From assembly GCF_004358105.1 (NCBI RefSeq), contig NZ_SMYL01000012.1, positions 1 to 64,000 of the forward strand: a DNA stretch of 64,000 nucleotides, given 5' to 3'. Of this stretch, positions 45,284 to 54,072 are shown piece after piece (within the stretch, counting starts at the first letter, position 1; each line of letters opens with the position of its first letter). The notes beneath the pieces are model-generated. The model was given only the letters and a program-made list of their open reading frames with translations, was not told the DNA's origin and made no database searches. Source of the DNA: Sapientia aquatica. Its GTDB lineage: Bacteria; Pseudomonadota; Gammaproteobacteria; Burkholderiales; Burkholderiaceae_D. The position numbers and the translations under genes were made by a program.

Positions 45284-48105
45284 TTTGTGACCAATTCCTG
45301 TTGCGGCGTCGCGCACGTTAGCGTTAATTGCTGATACGGTTGATCCGTTTGCTTCTCCGTTTCAGGTGGAATGGTGTACGACGTGGTGCACTGTTGGTCG
45401 CTTTCGCTACCCCATTTAATCGTCAAACTTCCGTGTTCTGCCAAGGTGCGATTAAAGAAGCGGCCCCCTTGCGCCAACATGCCGATGTCTTTACCTTTTT
45501 CATCCAACACTGTTGCGCCTAGCGGCAAGGCTTGTCCATCGTTGCGCAGTATCGTCATCAGCACTGCACGGCCTATCGTGGTAGAGAATTTTAGTAATAC
45601 GATGGCACCAGCGCGGGGCGCGATTTGTTTTGAGGTAGTTTCTAACTCAACGTTGATCGAACTTCCTTTAGGATCAAGCACGACTTCATTCGTAATGTAG
45701 GGCGTCAAGAACGGCACGATCGCATAACCATTTGAGCCAACTTTATTTGAATACGAACTATTGACCGTTGCGCCCTCAGCACCCGGCGCATACACGATAC
45801 CCACTGTCTCACCTAAGCTTGGCGACAACAACACGCCGCCTGAATGCACAATAAGCGCGCCGCTGGCATTGACCGATGTTTGGGTTGATTTGCCGGTGCT
45901 GTACGAGCCGCCAATTTGACCGAACTGCCCTGAATATTGCATTCCAGCGCCGACGTTGTTGGTGCTGGCATTAGAAAACTCACTGGCTCCGGCGTAGTTG
46001 TCGTAGAGGTTGTAGCTGGTGCGCGAGTTTTCACCGAGCGTTCCATTGAGCGCAACTTGGGTTGAGGTTTGGTGGTCGCCGTAAGTAGTGGTCGTGTTCA
46101 AAGTCGGATGACGAATACTGCCTTGGTCGCCAATCGGGAAGTTCAATCCGACGGTCCATAAATTATGGTAAATCCCAAACGCGTCGATAGTGCGGCCGAT
46201 CGACACACCTAGATTTCCCCAACTAAATCCATTGGTGTATCCCGCCTGATAATTGACGGCGCTGGGCTGTCCGTCCCAATAGCGCTGTGCGGTTCCGCTG
46301 GCGTATAAGGTTCCCAATCCGTCCGCTAATGGTTGATTGAGTGAGAGCTGAAAGGTACTGCGCGGGACAAGGCGTTGCGATGTGCCTGCGGAATCGCTAG
46401 GTTGTGTATTGAGAATCGCCGCGTCGCTCAAGGTCATAAAGTCACTGGTCGAATAGCGATATGCCGCCATACTAAAATTAGTCTTTGTTTGCTCAACGAT
46501 CTTGCTGTAACTCAAGCGCCAGCTGTGTCCTAAAATCGAATTGTCGCGCGGAAGTTGTTTAGTGAGCGAGCGCGTTAAGTCTAACGAAATGGCGCCATAC
46601 GAGGTATTTAACGCTTCGCCAACTTGGAATGAATCGTAATACGACGAGGCGATAATTCCAGCGTAAGCAGTAATACCTTTTAGGAAGCCGCGTTGATAAG
46701 TGAACTCACCAAACAAAGGCGCATCGTGCTGCACCACGTTCATCAATTTACCGACCACCGCGCTGTAACGTGAAGCGTCGGGACGCAGCAATAACACGCC
46801 GGCGGAATAGGGCACGACGTACTGTTTTTGTCGGCCATCCGCTTCGCTAATTTGCACCACAAAGTCACCGGCAAAACTGCTGTTGTACATATCCTCAATT
46901 TTGAATTCCCCCGGTGGCACGGTGGTTTCATAGACGATGTTTCCGCCTTGGCGAATCGTAACTTTGGCGTTGGTTTCGGCCACGCCGCGAATCACCGGTG
47001 CGTATCCGCGTTGGGATTCTGGCAGCATGCGATCATCACTTGCTAACATCGCACCGCGAAACGCCACGCTGTTAAAAAGATCGCCATTGCTGTAAGCGTC
47101 ACCCAAGGTTAATTGAGATTTGAGGCTGGTGACATCGTGCTGAGCATATGCGTTAATTGTTTGCCAGCGCGAAGATTGCTGCACGCTGCCATCAACGCTG
47201 ATTCCGTTGCTCGACGCCGCTTGGTTGGTACCCAACGTCGTGCCGATGTTGGTAACACCGGTAAGTCCTGCAGCGGTGCCGATATTGGTTGTGGTGAGGC
47301 CAGAATTGGGATTGCTGCTAACGACAGAATTAGTGCTGTTGGATTGGCCGCCACTTTGGCTATTGTTGTAGCTGGTGTTGTAACGCAGACGCCAACCTTC
47401 TAAATTGATGCCTAAATTCATTCCGGCATAAACCTGCTCGGTTGAGCCTAGCAACGAGTTGCGATAGGAGTTTACGTTGTAACTCAAAAAGCCCGCGTTA
47501 ATGCCTTCTTCCCATTCCTCGGGCGACACATAGCCGCGTGAAATGCGGGTTAAATATAATTGCGGAATACTCACCACCAACTTCAAATCACCGGAATCAA
47601 AATCGACCGTGGCGGCGGGAATCTTAGCGACGACATCGACACACGCGTCATTTTTCAACTCAGCAAATTCCACCGCATCCGGCAGACTTTTAACGTTGAC
47701 ACCAAGCTGCTCTAACAGGCCCTTGGTCACGCAAGGTTGCGTGCGGTCGGTGCCGGGAATGGCTTTGACTTCGATATCGCGTCGACCTAACCATTGTTTG
47801 TTGATATAAACATCGACCCGGTAATTGCCGGGTTGTACCACGTTGCCTAAGGTGTAGCGCGTGACATCGATGTTGTCACTTGCACCGGACAACATCGCTG
47901 GATTAAATCCGCTGTACTCAAAGATAGGCGTGCGCGGGGCACCGTTGATATTCGCACCAACATTGCCGCTGGCGTTGGCGGCAGGCTCGGCGGCGGCAGC
48001 GGCTAAATTGGCGGGCGTGGTGGCATGCGCTTTTCCCAACATGACAACAGACAGCGACAGCAGCGCAATCTGTTTAATCCAAGTGTTGGGGCGCGAACGG
48101 TTCAT
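45280..48105 (-). CDS. Fimbrial outer-membrane usher
   Basis: 941 residues. Signal peptide, N-terminal periplasmic domain (FNPAMLSGASDNIDVTRYTL, VDVYINKQWLGRRDIEV), a 24-strand barrel, a plug region (GFAPVIRG-like GYAPVIRGVAETNAKVTIRQ) and C-terminal domains (ATVLDEKGKDIGMLAQGGRF). It secretes and assembles subunits brought by the chaperone. Odd point: residues ~250-312 form a Ser/Thr/Asn/Gly-rich low-complexity insertion inside the barrel part. It lies 30 bases after the chaperone gene. Confidence 0.93.
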   Translation of the reverse strand: MNRSRPNTWIKQIALLSLSVVMLGKAHATTPANLAAAAAEPAANASGNVGANINGAPRTPIFEYSGFNPAMLSGASDNIDVTRYTLGNVVQPGNYRVDVYINKQWLGRRDIEVKAIPGTDRTQPCVTKGLLEQLGVNVKSLPDAVEFAELKNDACVDVVAKIPAATVDFDSGDLKLVVSIPQLYLTRISRGYVSPEEWEEGINAGFLSYNVNSYRNSLLGSTEQVYAGMNLGINLEGWRLRYNTSYNNSQSGGQSNSTNSVVSSNPNSGLTTTNIGTAAGLTGVTNIGTTLGTNQAASSNGISVDGSVQQSSRWQTINAYAQHDVTSLKSQLTLGDAYSNGDLFNSVAFRGAMLASDDRMLPESQRGYAPVIRGVAETNAKVTIRQGGNIVYETTVPPGEFKIEDMYNSSFAGDFVVQISEADGRQKQYVVPYSAGVLLLRPDASRYSAVVGKLMNVVQHDAPLFGEFTYQRGFLKGITAYAGIIASSYYDSFQVGEALNTSYGAISLDLTRSLTKQLPRDNSILGHSWRLSYSKIVEQTKTNFSMAAYRYSTSDFMTLSDAAILNTQPSDSAGTSQRLVPRSTFQLSLNQPLADGLGTLYASGTAQRYWDGQPSAVNYQAGYTNGFSWGNLGVSIGRTIDAFGIYHNLWTVGLNFPIGDQGSIRHPTLNTTTTYGDHQTSTQVALNGTLGENSRTSYNLYDNYAGASEFSNASTNNVGAGMQYSGQFGQIGGSYSTGKSTQTSVNASGALIVHSGGVLLSPSLGETVGIVYAPGAEGATVNSSYSNKVGSNGYAIVPFLTPYITNEVVLDPKGSSINVELETTSKQIAPRAGAIVLLKFSTTIGRAVLMTILRNDGQALPLGATVLDEKGKDIGMLAQGGRFFNRTLAEHGSLTIKWGSESDQQCTTSYTIPPETEKQTDQPYQQLTLTCATPQQELVTK

Positions 48106-48135
48106 GAATTTCTACTTCGCCAAACGATACATTTG

Positions 48136-48897
48136 CTAGGGCGTTAAGCTGTTAGTGTGCTTTACTGCCGAACCAAAATCATTGATGGTGACGTACTCCA
48201 ATTGACTTGCTTGGGTGGGGATTTGCTTTAAGTCGCGCACCACAAATTCGGCGCTCGATTTGGGGGCAATCATGCTGGTAACTACTTCGTAGGTTTTGTC
48301 GCTAATTACGATTTTTGCGGAGTCCATCGATACGTTAAAAACGCTATCGTTTTTGCCTTGCAACACAACACCATCTGCATTTTGATGCAAAGTCCATTGC
48401 ACTTTATCGGCAGCAGCAAAGGACGAACCGGGTAAGCCAGTTGGGCGATAGAACAATTTCATGCGGCTGCGAATCGCAAGCTGCATATAGTTCGCGTCAT
48501 CGGCACTTTTGGTCACCGGCATCGGCGGCACATCCAAAATATTGAGCCAAAATACCGATTCGCGGTCCGTTGGCAACGGGTCTCGAGCGTAGATAATCCG
48601 CACTGTTTGACCTTTGTTGGGATCGACGCGGAAGATCGGTGGCGTCGCGAAGAACGGCGATTTGCCAGTTTCTGGCGTGGACTTAGCGTCACCGGAATCC
48701 AACCACACTTGCACTAACGATGGCGTGGTCGAATCATTGTTGATACGCAGCGTGGCTTCTTTATCTTCAGCGTTATAAATAACGCGTGTTCCGTTAATGA
48801 TTACGCCAGCATTGGCTGACAATCCTGCTAATGATGCTAGGCACCAAGTCAACAATACGAGTGAGTGACGTAATTTCATATTTTGTGTTTCTGACAA
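48136..48897 (-). CDS. Periplasmic pilus chaperone (PapD/FimC family)
   Basis: 253 residues. Signal peptide ending near SANAG, then GVIINGTRVIYNAEDKEATL, the G1-strand donor region, and LNILDVPPMP, the family signature. A basic Arg in GTRVIY and Lys around MKLFYRPTGLPG would anchor subunit C-termini. It stabilises subunits by donor-strand complementation and delivers them to the usher. It follows the pilin gene after an 87-base gap holding two hairpins. Confidence 0.93.
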   Translation of the reverse strand: MSETQNMKLRHSLVLLTWCLASLAGLSANAGVIINGTRVIYNAEDKEATLRINNDSTTPSLVQVWLDSGDAKSTPETGKSPFFATPPIFRVDPNKGQTVRIIYARDPLPTDRESVFWLNILDVPPMPVTKSADDANYMQLAIRSRMKLFYRPTGLPGSSFAAADKVQWTLHQNADGVVLQGKNDSVFNVSMDSAKIVISDKTYEVVTSMIAPKSSAEFVVRDLKQIPTQASQLEYVTINDFGSAVKHTNSLTP

Positions 48898-48915
48898 GCA
48901 ACATTATAAAAAAGA

Positions 48916-48931
48916 GGCCATCGAAATGGCC
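48916..48931 (-). terminator. Terminator/attenuator between pilin and chaperone genes
   Basis: On the minus strand GGCCAT, a TTCG loop and ATGGCC form a perfect 6-bp hairpin followed directly by TCTTTTTTAT, a textbook intrinsic terminator. Placed after the pilin, it should keep most transcripts short and lower chaperone and usher expression relative to pilin. Confidence 0.8.
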
Positions 48932-48938
48932 GCTGTTT

Positions 48939-48963
48939 GATGAGCAAACGCGGTTTGCTCATC
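48939..48963 (-). other. mRNA-stabilising hairpin after the pilin gene
   Basis: A perfect 11-bp stem GATGAGCAAAC / GTTTGCTCATC with a 3-base loop lies 21 bases after the pilin stop and 7 bases before the terminator hairpin. Such stems protect the 3' end of abundant pilin mRNAs from exonucleases. Confidence 0.65.
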
Positions 48964-48984
48964 CCTACTAATTGTCTTGCTGGA

Positions 48985-49527
48985 TTAGTTGTAGACCAAG
49001 GCGTATGTCACGTTAGTCGATACGGCACCAGAGCCCGCTGCGCCAGTGGCGTAGTATTGAGCGTAGTAATTCAAAGTCAACGCGCCAGCTGCTGAAGTCG
49101 TGCCGCCTGAACCTGCGCCATTGTTCGCGCCAGTGGCGATGTTGATTGGGTTCAACGCTGAGTTAAGAATTTGAACTTCTACGTTTGCTGCTGGACCAGT
49201 AGCGGCTAAGTTTTTCAACGCGCCAGTCGCTGAATCCAAGCTAGTGTTGTTCACTTCGAACAAAGCGTGTACTGCTGTTGATGCTGGGCAACCAGTCAAC
49301 ACTAATGGGAACAATGTTGGAGCAGCGATGTTACCGGCAGCAGCCAACGCGTTTTTATCTACTGGTGGCAACGCGACGGTAAAACTTGCGCCAGAACCGC
49401 CGATTACGCAAGAAGTTGCTACAACTGTGCCAGTAAATGTGATCGTACCGTCAGAAGCTTGTGCAGCATTCACACCGGTAACGCCAAGCGCCGCAACAAG
49501 AGCGCTGATAAGTAATTTAGCTTTCAT
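48985..49527 (-). CDS. Major fimbrial subunit (pilin)
   Basis: 180 residues. Signal peptide MKAKLLISALVAALGVTGVN... ending near AAQA; mature protein begins SDGTITFTGTVVATSCVIGG, with the second Cys at LVLTGCPAS. It ends in the alternating hydrophobic strand VSTNVTYALVYN with the penultimate aromatic needed for chaperone binding. It is first in the operon, and a terminator just downstream favours its overproduction. Confidence 0.9.
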   Translation of the reverse strand: MKAKLLISALVAALGVTGVNAAQASDGTITFTGTVVATSCVIGGSGASFTVALPPVDKNALAAAGNIAAPTLFPLVLTGCPASTAVHALFEVNNTSLDSATGALKNLAATGPAANVEVQILNSALNPINIATGANNGAGSGGTTSAAGALTLNYYAQYYATGAAGSGAVSTNVTYALVYN

Positions 49528-49644
49528 GAAAATCTCCAGGGACTAATTTGTGTAATTGTTTAACGTTTAAAAAGTGAATAAAGCTGACAATCAACATTAA
49601 GTTAGCGGCGAAAATGAATGCTTTTAATCATGATTGTTGGGCGG

Positions 49645-49679
49645 ATTATAACTGTACAAAGTTTCTTAAAGAAAACTTT
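49645..49679 (-). promoter_or_regulatory. Probable promoter and activator site of the pilus operon
   Basis: On the minus strand there is a perfect -10 TATAAT (49650-49645) but no recognisable -35. In its place lies an inverted repeat AAAGTTTCTT / AAGAAAACTTT (49658-49667 with 49669-49679). This pattern suggests dependence on an activator. The gap 49528-49788 is otherwise AT-rich without genes. Confidence 0.45.
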
Positions 49680-49754
49680 TTCCGGTTTTAATTGTGAAAT
49701 ATCGTGTAATTCGCACAAAAGAGACAGTTAACATTTGGCATTGTCGTTTTTATT

Positions 49755-49778
49755 AGTTAGTTGACGTTTCAACTAACT
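49755..49778. terminator. Hairpin after priA
   Basis: A perfect 10-bp stem AGTTAGTTGA / TCAACTAACT with a CGTT loop lies 10 bases after the priA stop. No U-run follows on the minus strand, so its termination strength is uncertain. Confidence 0.5.
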
Positions 49779-49788
49779 TCTAGCGGGC

Positions 49789-51813
49789 TTAAATATCGAC
49801 CGGATCGACTTCCAGTGACCAATTAATTCTTGGTTTGATTTGGCGAAGTTGGTGTAACCACTCTTTTAAAAATGCTTGCAAACCGGGGCGGGAGTGCGAT
49901 TCGATCAGCAATTGCGCTCGCTCCGAATTGGCCATTTTCATCAATGTCATCGGGATCGGGTCGTGCATCGTGATGTGTTCAGGCACGTTTAATTCGGCGG
50001 CTTGTTTTAGGAATGCAATCGCAATCGACAACTCTTTAGCTTCGGCGCGCAGCAAAGCTTGGTAAATAAATGGCGGCAATGCCGCTTGTTGCCGTTCAAG
50101 CAGACATTCTTTGGCGAAGCGCGGGTAATCGTGTTTTTTGAGCGCTTGGTACAGCGCGTGTTGCGGGTAACGTGTTTGAATCAAGACTTCGCTCGCGCTG
50201 CCGCCTTCTTTCTGAGCCGCCCGCCCTGCGCGACCAGAGACTTGCATTAATTGTGCAAATAAGCGTTCACCGGCGCGATAATCTTGCGAAAAAAGCGCTG
50301 TATCCGGATTAATCACACCGACTAAGGTCAAGTTTTTGAAATCATGGCCTTTGGCAACCATTTGGGTGCCGATCAAAATATCGACTTCACCGCGATGCAC
50401 CGTATCGAAGGCGGCTTGGGCGCTGCCTTTTAAGCGAGTGGAATCGGCATCAATCCGCCTAATTCTGGCATCCGGAAAAATCGTTTGCAGATGTTCTTCA
50501 ATCCGCTGGGTTCCCCGGCCCAATGGTTGGATATCCACATTGCCGCAGGTCGGACAAGATTTAGGAATCCGAATCTCTAAACTGCAATGATGGCAGCGCA
50601 GTTTGTGCTCGTTTTTATGCAGGACTAAAAACGCACTACAGCGGGTGCAATTGCTCATCCAGCCGCAAGCATCACAAGCAATCACGGGCGCATAACCGCG
50701 ACGATTTAAATAGAGTAGTGATTGCTCACCTTTCTCCAAGCGCTCTTTTAACGCGGAGATCAAAGAAAAGGTTAATCCTTCTTGCGGCTTATCTTTGGCT
50801 AAATCAATCAAGCGCATCGTCGGCAACACCGCCGCATCCACCGCGCGATTGGGCAAGCTTAATTTGGTGTAGCGGCCAGAAATCGTGTGTTGCCAGCTTT
50901 CTAATGACGGCGTGGCCGAGCCCAGCACGACTGGGATATTTAACTGGCGGGCGCGCCAAATCGCTAAATCGCGGGCTGAATAACGCAAGCCTTCTTGTTG
51001 CTTGTAAGAAGGATCGTGCTCTTCATCGACGATGATTAATTTCAATTGCGGCAAAGAAGCCAAAATCGCCAAGCGCGTCCCCAAAATCAAACTAGCTTTG
51101 CCGCTATGCGCCGCCAACCAATGCAAAGTACGTTCGCCTTCAGCCATGCCGCTGTGCAATGTTGCCACGAACAAATCCGGAAAACGCGCTTGCAGGTGAC
51201 CTTGTAATTGGGGAGTTAGATTGATTTCAGGCACCAAAATCAAAATTTGCGGCGCAGGCGCACTCGGCACGGCGCGGGCCAAAATTTGCGCGGCGGCTTG
51301 CAAATAGACTTCGGTTTTGCCACTTCCGGTTACGCCGTACAGCAAACTGGTATCAAATCCTTGGGCGGCGACGATGTGATCAACCGCGGTTTGTTGCTCA
51401 GGGTTCAGTGGCGGCGGATTGCTGGCTTCGCCCGCCTTGATTGGCACGCTTAGTTTTTTTAGCGCTTTGTCCAACGCTGTGGTTTTGGCAGCGCGGATAT
51501 TTTTGGGAACGGACGGCAGCGCGACTTCGCCCAACGGACGTTGATAATAGTCGGCGGCAAAGGCGCACAAGGCGATCCATTCAGGGGAAACTTCGGTGAG
51601 CTGAGAACGAACGGCAATAACGGGTTTAAGTTTATCCAGCGGGACGTCCGAATCTTGCTTAATTGCAACGATTAAGCCGACCATTTCACGCCGACCGAAT
51701 TCCACCGAGGCAAATTGCCCCAGCCGAGGAATTTCGTCCCCGCTCCATCGGTAATCAAAAACGCGATCCAACGGCGTATCTAACGCAATTTGAAGAATTC
51801 GCTCGATCTGCAA
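49789..51813 (-). CDS. priA: Primosomal replication-restart helicase PriA
   Basis: About 674 residues. Walker A GVTGSGKTEV, DEEH box IIVDEEHDPSYKQ, and zinc-binding cysteine pairs (CDACGWMSNCTRC; CHHC and CPTCG), then GTQMVAKGHDF and SGRAGRA helicase motifs. It reloads the replisome at stalled forks. The frame opens at a TTG at 51843, but the TTG at 51813 is preceded by AAGGAAG and gives a protein starting at the conserved ERILQIALDTPLDRVFDYRW. Both are TTG starts, so the choice is uncertain. Confidence 0.93.
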   Translation of the reverse strand: MQIERILQIALDTPLDRVFDYRWSGDEIPRLGQFASVEFGRREMVGLIVAIKQDSDVPLDKLKPVIAVRSQLTEVSPEWIALCAFAADYYQRPLGEVALPSVPKNIRAAKTTALDKALKKLSVPIKAGEASNPPPLNPEQQTAVDHIVAAQGFDTSLLYGVTGSGKTEVYLQAAAQILARAVPSAPAPQILILVPEINLTPQLQGHLQARFPDLFVATLHSGMAEGERTLHWLAAHSGKASLILGTRLAILASLPQLKLIIVDEEHDPSYKQQEGLRYSARDLAIWRARQLNIPVVLGSATPSLESWQHTISGRYTKLSLPNRAVDAAVLPTMRLIDLAKDKPQEGLTFSLISALKERLEKGEQSLLYLNRRGYAPVIACDACGWMSNCTRCSAFLVLHKNEHKLRCHHCSLEIRIPKSCPTCGNVDIQPLGRGTQRIEEHLQTIFPDARIRRIDADSTRLKGSAQAAFDTVHRGEVDILIGTQMVAKGHDFKNLTLVGVINPDTALFSQDYRAGERLFAQLMQVSGRAGRAAQKEGGSASEVLIQTRYPQHALYQALKKHDYPRFAKECLLERQQAALPPFIYQALLRAEAKELSIAIAFLKQAAELNVPEHITMHDPIPMTLMKMANSERAQLLIESHSRPGLQAFLKEWLHQLRQIKPRINWSLEVDPVDI

Positions 51814-51843
51814 CTTAATGTACTTCCTTAAGAAGTTAGCCAA

Positions 51844-52235
51844 TCAATGGGAAATTAAACGGTTTTTTGCTAGACAACCCTGTGGACAACTTTGTGGAAA
51901 AAGCGATGCGGATTGAATTAATTCTGCAGAGCAACAATTATTTCACAAGGTAAAATTTTCTGCTAAACACATAAACTCTATTTAAATCAATGACTTAAAA
52001 AATAGTTTTGGTTTTCTAAAAAAACTATTGACAGCAATTAGAAATTAATTTTTTTGTGCATAACTTAGTAGGATTTCCAACTAAGCACCTTTGTTAAGTT
52101 TCTGATTCGCAAGCCTAACAAAGGCTTTTATCGCCGCAAGCCGCATGAAATAACACTGTTGCGGCGCACAACCCTGTTCGCGATTATCTTGCGGCTCGGC
52201 TTATTGGTTTGTAGGTAGCAGATTTACCGTTTTGT
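51844..52235. other. AT-rich gap between hemE and priA
   Basis: No gene seen. It holds a DnaA-box-like TGTGGACAA (51881-51889) in a block CTGTGGACAACTTTGTGGA that recurs beyond hemE. Downstream are A/T-rich runs and a 9-bp hairpin CCTTTGTTA / TAACAAAGG (52088-52096 with 52116-52124). A longer GCCGCAAG / CTTGCGGC pair spans 52133-52197. Part of this may form the 3' end of the hemE transcript. Confidence 0.5.
51881..51889. repeat. DnaA-box-like site
   Basis: TGTGGACAA, the complement of TTGTCCACA, one base from the consensus DnaA box. The surrounding 19 bases are nearly repeated at 53441-53459. Confidence 0.4.
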
Positions 52236-53321
52236 TTAAGTGGTGCGTATCTTTTTGCTGAATTCGTGCACCGCGTCAACTAACACTTCGACCGATTGCG
52301 GCGCAGTAAATTGAGAGATACCGTGACCCAAATTAAAGACATGACCGCTGTCGGCAGACGGTTTGCCAAAGCTTTCAATCAATTGTTGCACCTGCGCACG
52401 GATTTGATCGGGATTGGCAAACAGCGCCATCGGATCGAGATTGCCTTGTAGGGCCACTTTATGACCAATTTGAGCGCGTGCCTGACCTAAATTGACTGTC
52501 CAGTCCAACCCAACGGCATCGGCGCCTATATCGGCGATTTGATCAATCCACAATCCACCGCCTTTGGTAAAGACGATCGACGGAATGGAAACGCCATTTT
52601 TTTCTTTTTTCACTAAACGCACCACTTCGCGCATGTAATTCAAGGAAAACTCTTGATAAGCACCGTCGGCCAAGACGCCGCCCCAGGAATCAAAAATCAT
52701 GACCGCTTGCGCGCCCGCATCGATTTGGGCGTTTAAATACGTTGCGACCGCTTGCGCGTTCACACGCAAAATGTGATGCATCAAATCTGGACGGTTGTAC
52801 AACATCGTCTTAATTGTGCGGTAGTCTTTCGAGCCGCCGCCTTTGACCATGTAACAGGCCAAAGTCCACGGGCTGCCGGAAAAACCGATCAGCGGAACAC
52901 GGCCATTTAACGTATTCCGAATTTGCGTAACCGCATCGAATACGTAGTTCAACTTGTTCATATCTGGCACTTGCAACGCCAAAATATCTTTTTCGTCCTG
53001 CAACGGGCGCTCAAACTTAGGGCCTTCGCCGTCTTCAAAATACAAGCCCAATCCCATCGCGTCTGGGACAGTCAAAATGTCCGAAAACAGGATCGCCGCA
53101 TCTAACTTGAATCGGTCTAAAGGTTGAATCGTGACTTCGGTTGCGTAGTCTGGATTCTTGGCCAGCCCCATGAACGAACCCGCTTTTTGTCTTACAGCAC
53201 GATATTCAGGCAAATAACGGCCCGCTTGACGCATTAACCAGACCGGCGTGTGCTCGGTAGGCTGACGGCGCAAGGCGCGCAGGAAAGTATCGTTCTTTAA
53301 TGGGACGTCGTTAAATGCCAT
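52236..53321 (-). CDS. hemE: Uroporphyrinogen decarboxylase
   Basis: 361 residues. Converts uroporphyrinogen III to coproporphyrinogen III in haem synthesis. [16 protein letters not shown] and [20 protein letters not shown] are the two family signatures, with [16 protein letters not shown] near the C-terminus. It stands alone between two long AT-rich gaps, upstream of priA. Confidence 0.97.
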   Translation of the reverse strand: MAFNDVPLKNDTFLRALRRQPTEHTPVWLMRQAGRYLPEYRAVRQKAGSFMGLAKNPDYATEVTIQPLDRFKLDAAILFSDILTVPDAMGLGLYFEDGEGPKFERPLQDEKDILALQVPDMNKLNYVFDAVTQIRNTLNGRVPLIGFSGSPWTLACYMVKGGGSKDYRTIKTMLYNRPDLMHHILRVNAQAVATYLNAQIDAGAQAVMIFDSWGGVLADGAYQEFSLNYMREVVRLVKKEKNGVSIPSIVFTKGGGLWIDQIADIGADAVGLDWTVNLGQARAQIGHKVALQGNLDPMALFANPDQIRAQVQQLIESFGKPSADSGHVFNLGHGISQFTAPQSVEVLVDAVHEFSKKIRTT

Positions 53322-53441
53322 GGCAATCTTTCTTCAATGCTATAAATTCAGACCGACATTATCGCTTAAATTGCCTTTAGTTAAAGCTGTTTTAAATCAA
53401 TGCCTATTAATTGGCTGGATAAATTCACAGTGAAGTTCTTC

Positions 53442-53450
53442 TGTGGATAA
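53442..53450. repeat. Perfect DnaA-box match
   Basis: TGTGGATAA, complement of TTATCCACA. It is followed by CTTTGTGAA, the same downstream words as at the box on the other side of hemE. Confidence 0.45.
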
Positions 53451-53812
53451 CTTTGTGAATAGATTTCAAAACTAAGTCAATATCTTTTTTCCAAATGCTT
53501 GATTGAAAGCATCATGTAAGTCGCAAAAATGGATTTATCTCAATTCAATCAATCAGTTACAGAGTTTTCTTAATTTAGAGTTTTACCTGTTCACAGTTTC
53601 TAACCATTTGCCGATTTTTGTGCATAACAATTGCTGGCTGGACTTCTTGCAAGCCTATATTTCATGCTCGTTGCAAGGCTGTTTTGACCTGAAAGCGTGA
53701 ATATACGTAGAAATACGTAGCAGCTCGTTGAATTGATCGACATTAGCCGACGATTCCAATTTGGGGACTTTGTCCTACAAGCATCTCTTGGCCCAACGTA
53801 AGATTTTGTCTG

Positions 53813-53844
53813 ACAAAAAAAATGCCCAACTAGTCGCTGGGCAT
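53813..53844 (-). terminator. Intrinsic terminator of the candidate small RNA
   Basis: On the minus strand ATGCCCA / TGGGCAT (53844-53838 with 53828-53822), a 9-base loop, then eight T residues. It is the best terminator in this gap. It has no protein gene closer than the DUF2798 gene 228 bases upstream. Confidence 0.85.
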
Positions 53845-53939
53845 GAATCCTTTATAACAACAAGGAGGAGGAGACGTTCGGTGCAATGTATTTATTTGTT
53901 GTTACTTCTTCGATACAGAGCAATATATATTCTTTGTGA
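53814..53939 (-). ncRNA. Candidate small RNA with looped anti-Shine-Dalgarno motif
   Basis: On the minus strand a promoter-like TTGTAA (53973-53968), 16-base spacer and TATAGA (53951-53946) would start a transcript near 53939. It could fold a 9-bp stem TAACAACAA / TTGTTGTTA (53904-53896 with 53863-53855). The 32-base loop contains UCUCCUCCUCC (53874-53864), a perfect anti-Shine-Dalgarno sequence. The RNA ends in a strong terminator at 53844-53813. No protein frame fits. Such architecture recalls the toxic anti-SD small RNAs reported from betaproteobacteria; membership is unproven. The opposite-strand reading, an unusually strong ribosome binding site, leads to no real gene. Confidence 0.55.
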
Positions 53940-54072
53940 AATAAATCTATACCCTATTTAGGGCATTTTACAAAAATTAAAAGAGCTGTTTTTCACTCGA
54001 GTAATTTTTATCTCACGTAGTTATCTTAATGGCCTTGTGTTTCCTGCTCATGACGTAACGATTAAATTGACG

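Larger units (their letters stand above)
53322..54072. other. Long AT-rich gap upstream of hemE
   Basis: 751 bases without a convincing protein gene; the two plus-strand frames of about 65 codons lack support. It contains the hemE promoter region, a perfect DnaA-box match (53442-53450) and a candidate small RNA with its own terminator (53814-53939). Confidence 0.6.

Noticed and set aside
51844-53480. Chromosomal replication origin
   Set aside because: Only one perfect and one near DnaA box were found, without dnaA, rpmH, parAB or clustered boxes; reported as a finding about repeats only.
53503-53961. Two plus-strand frames of about 65 codons upstream of hemE
   Set aside because: AT-rich composition and no conserved pattern. 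The strong purine run at 53862-53874 is followed only by a short unrecognisable frame and fits the minus-strand RNA better.
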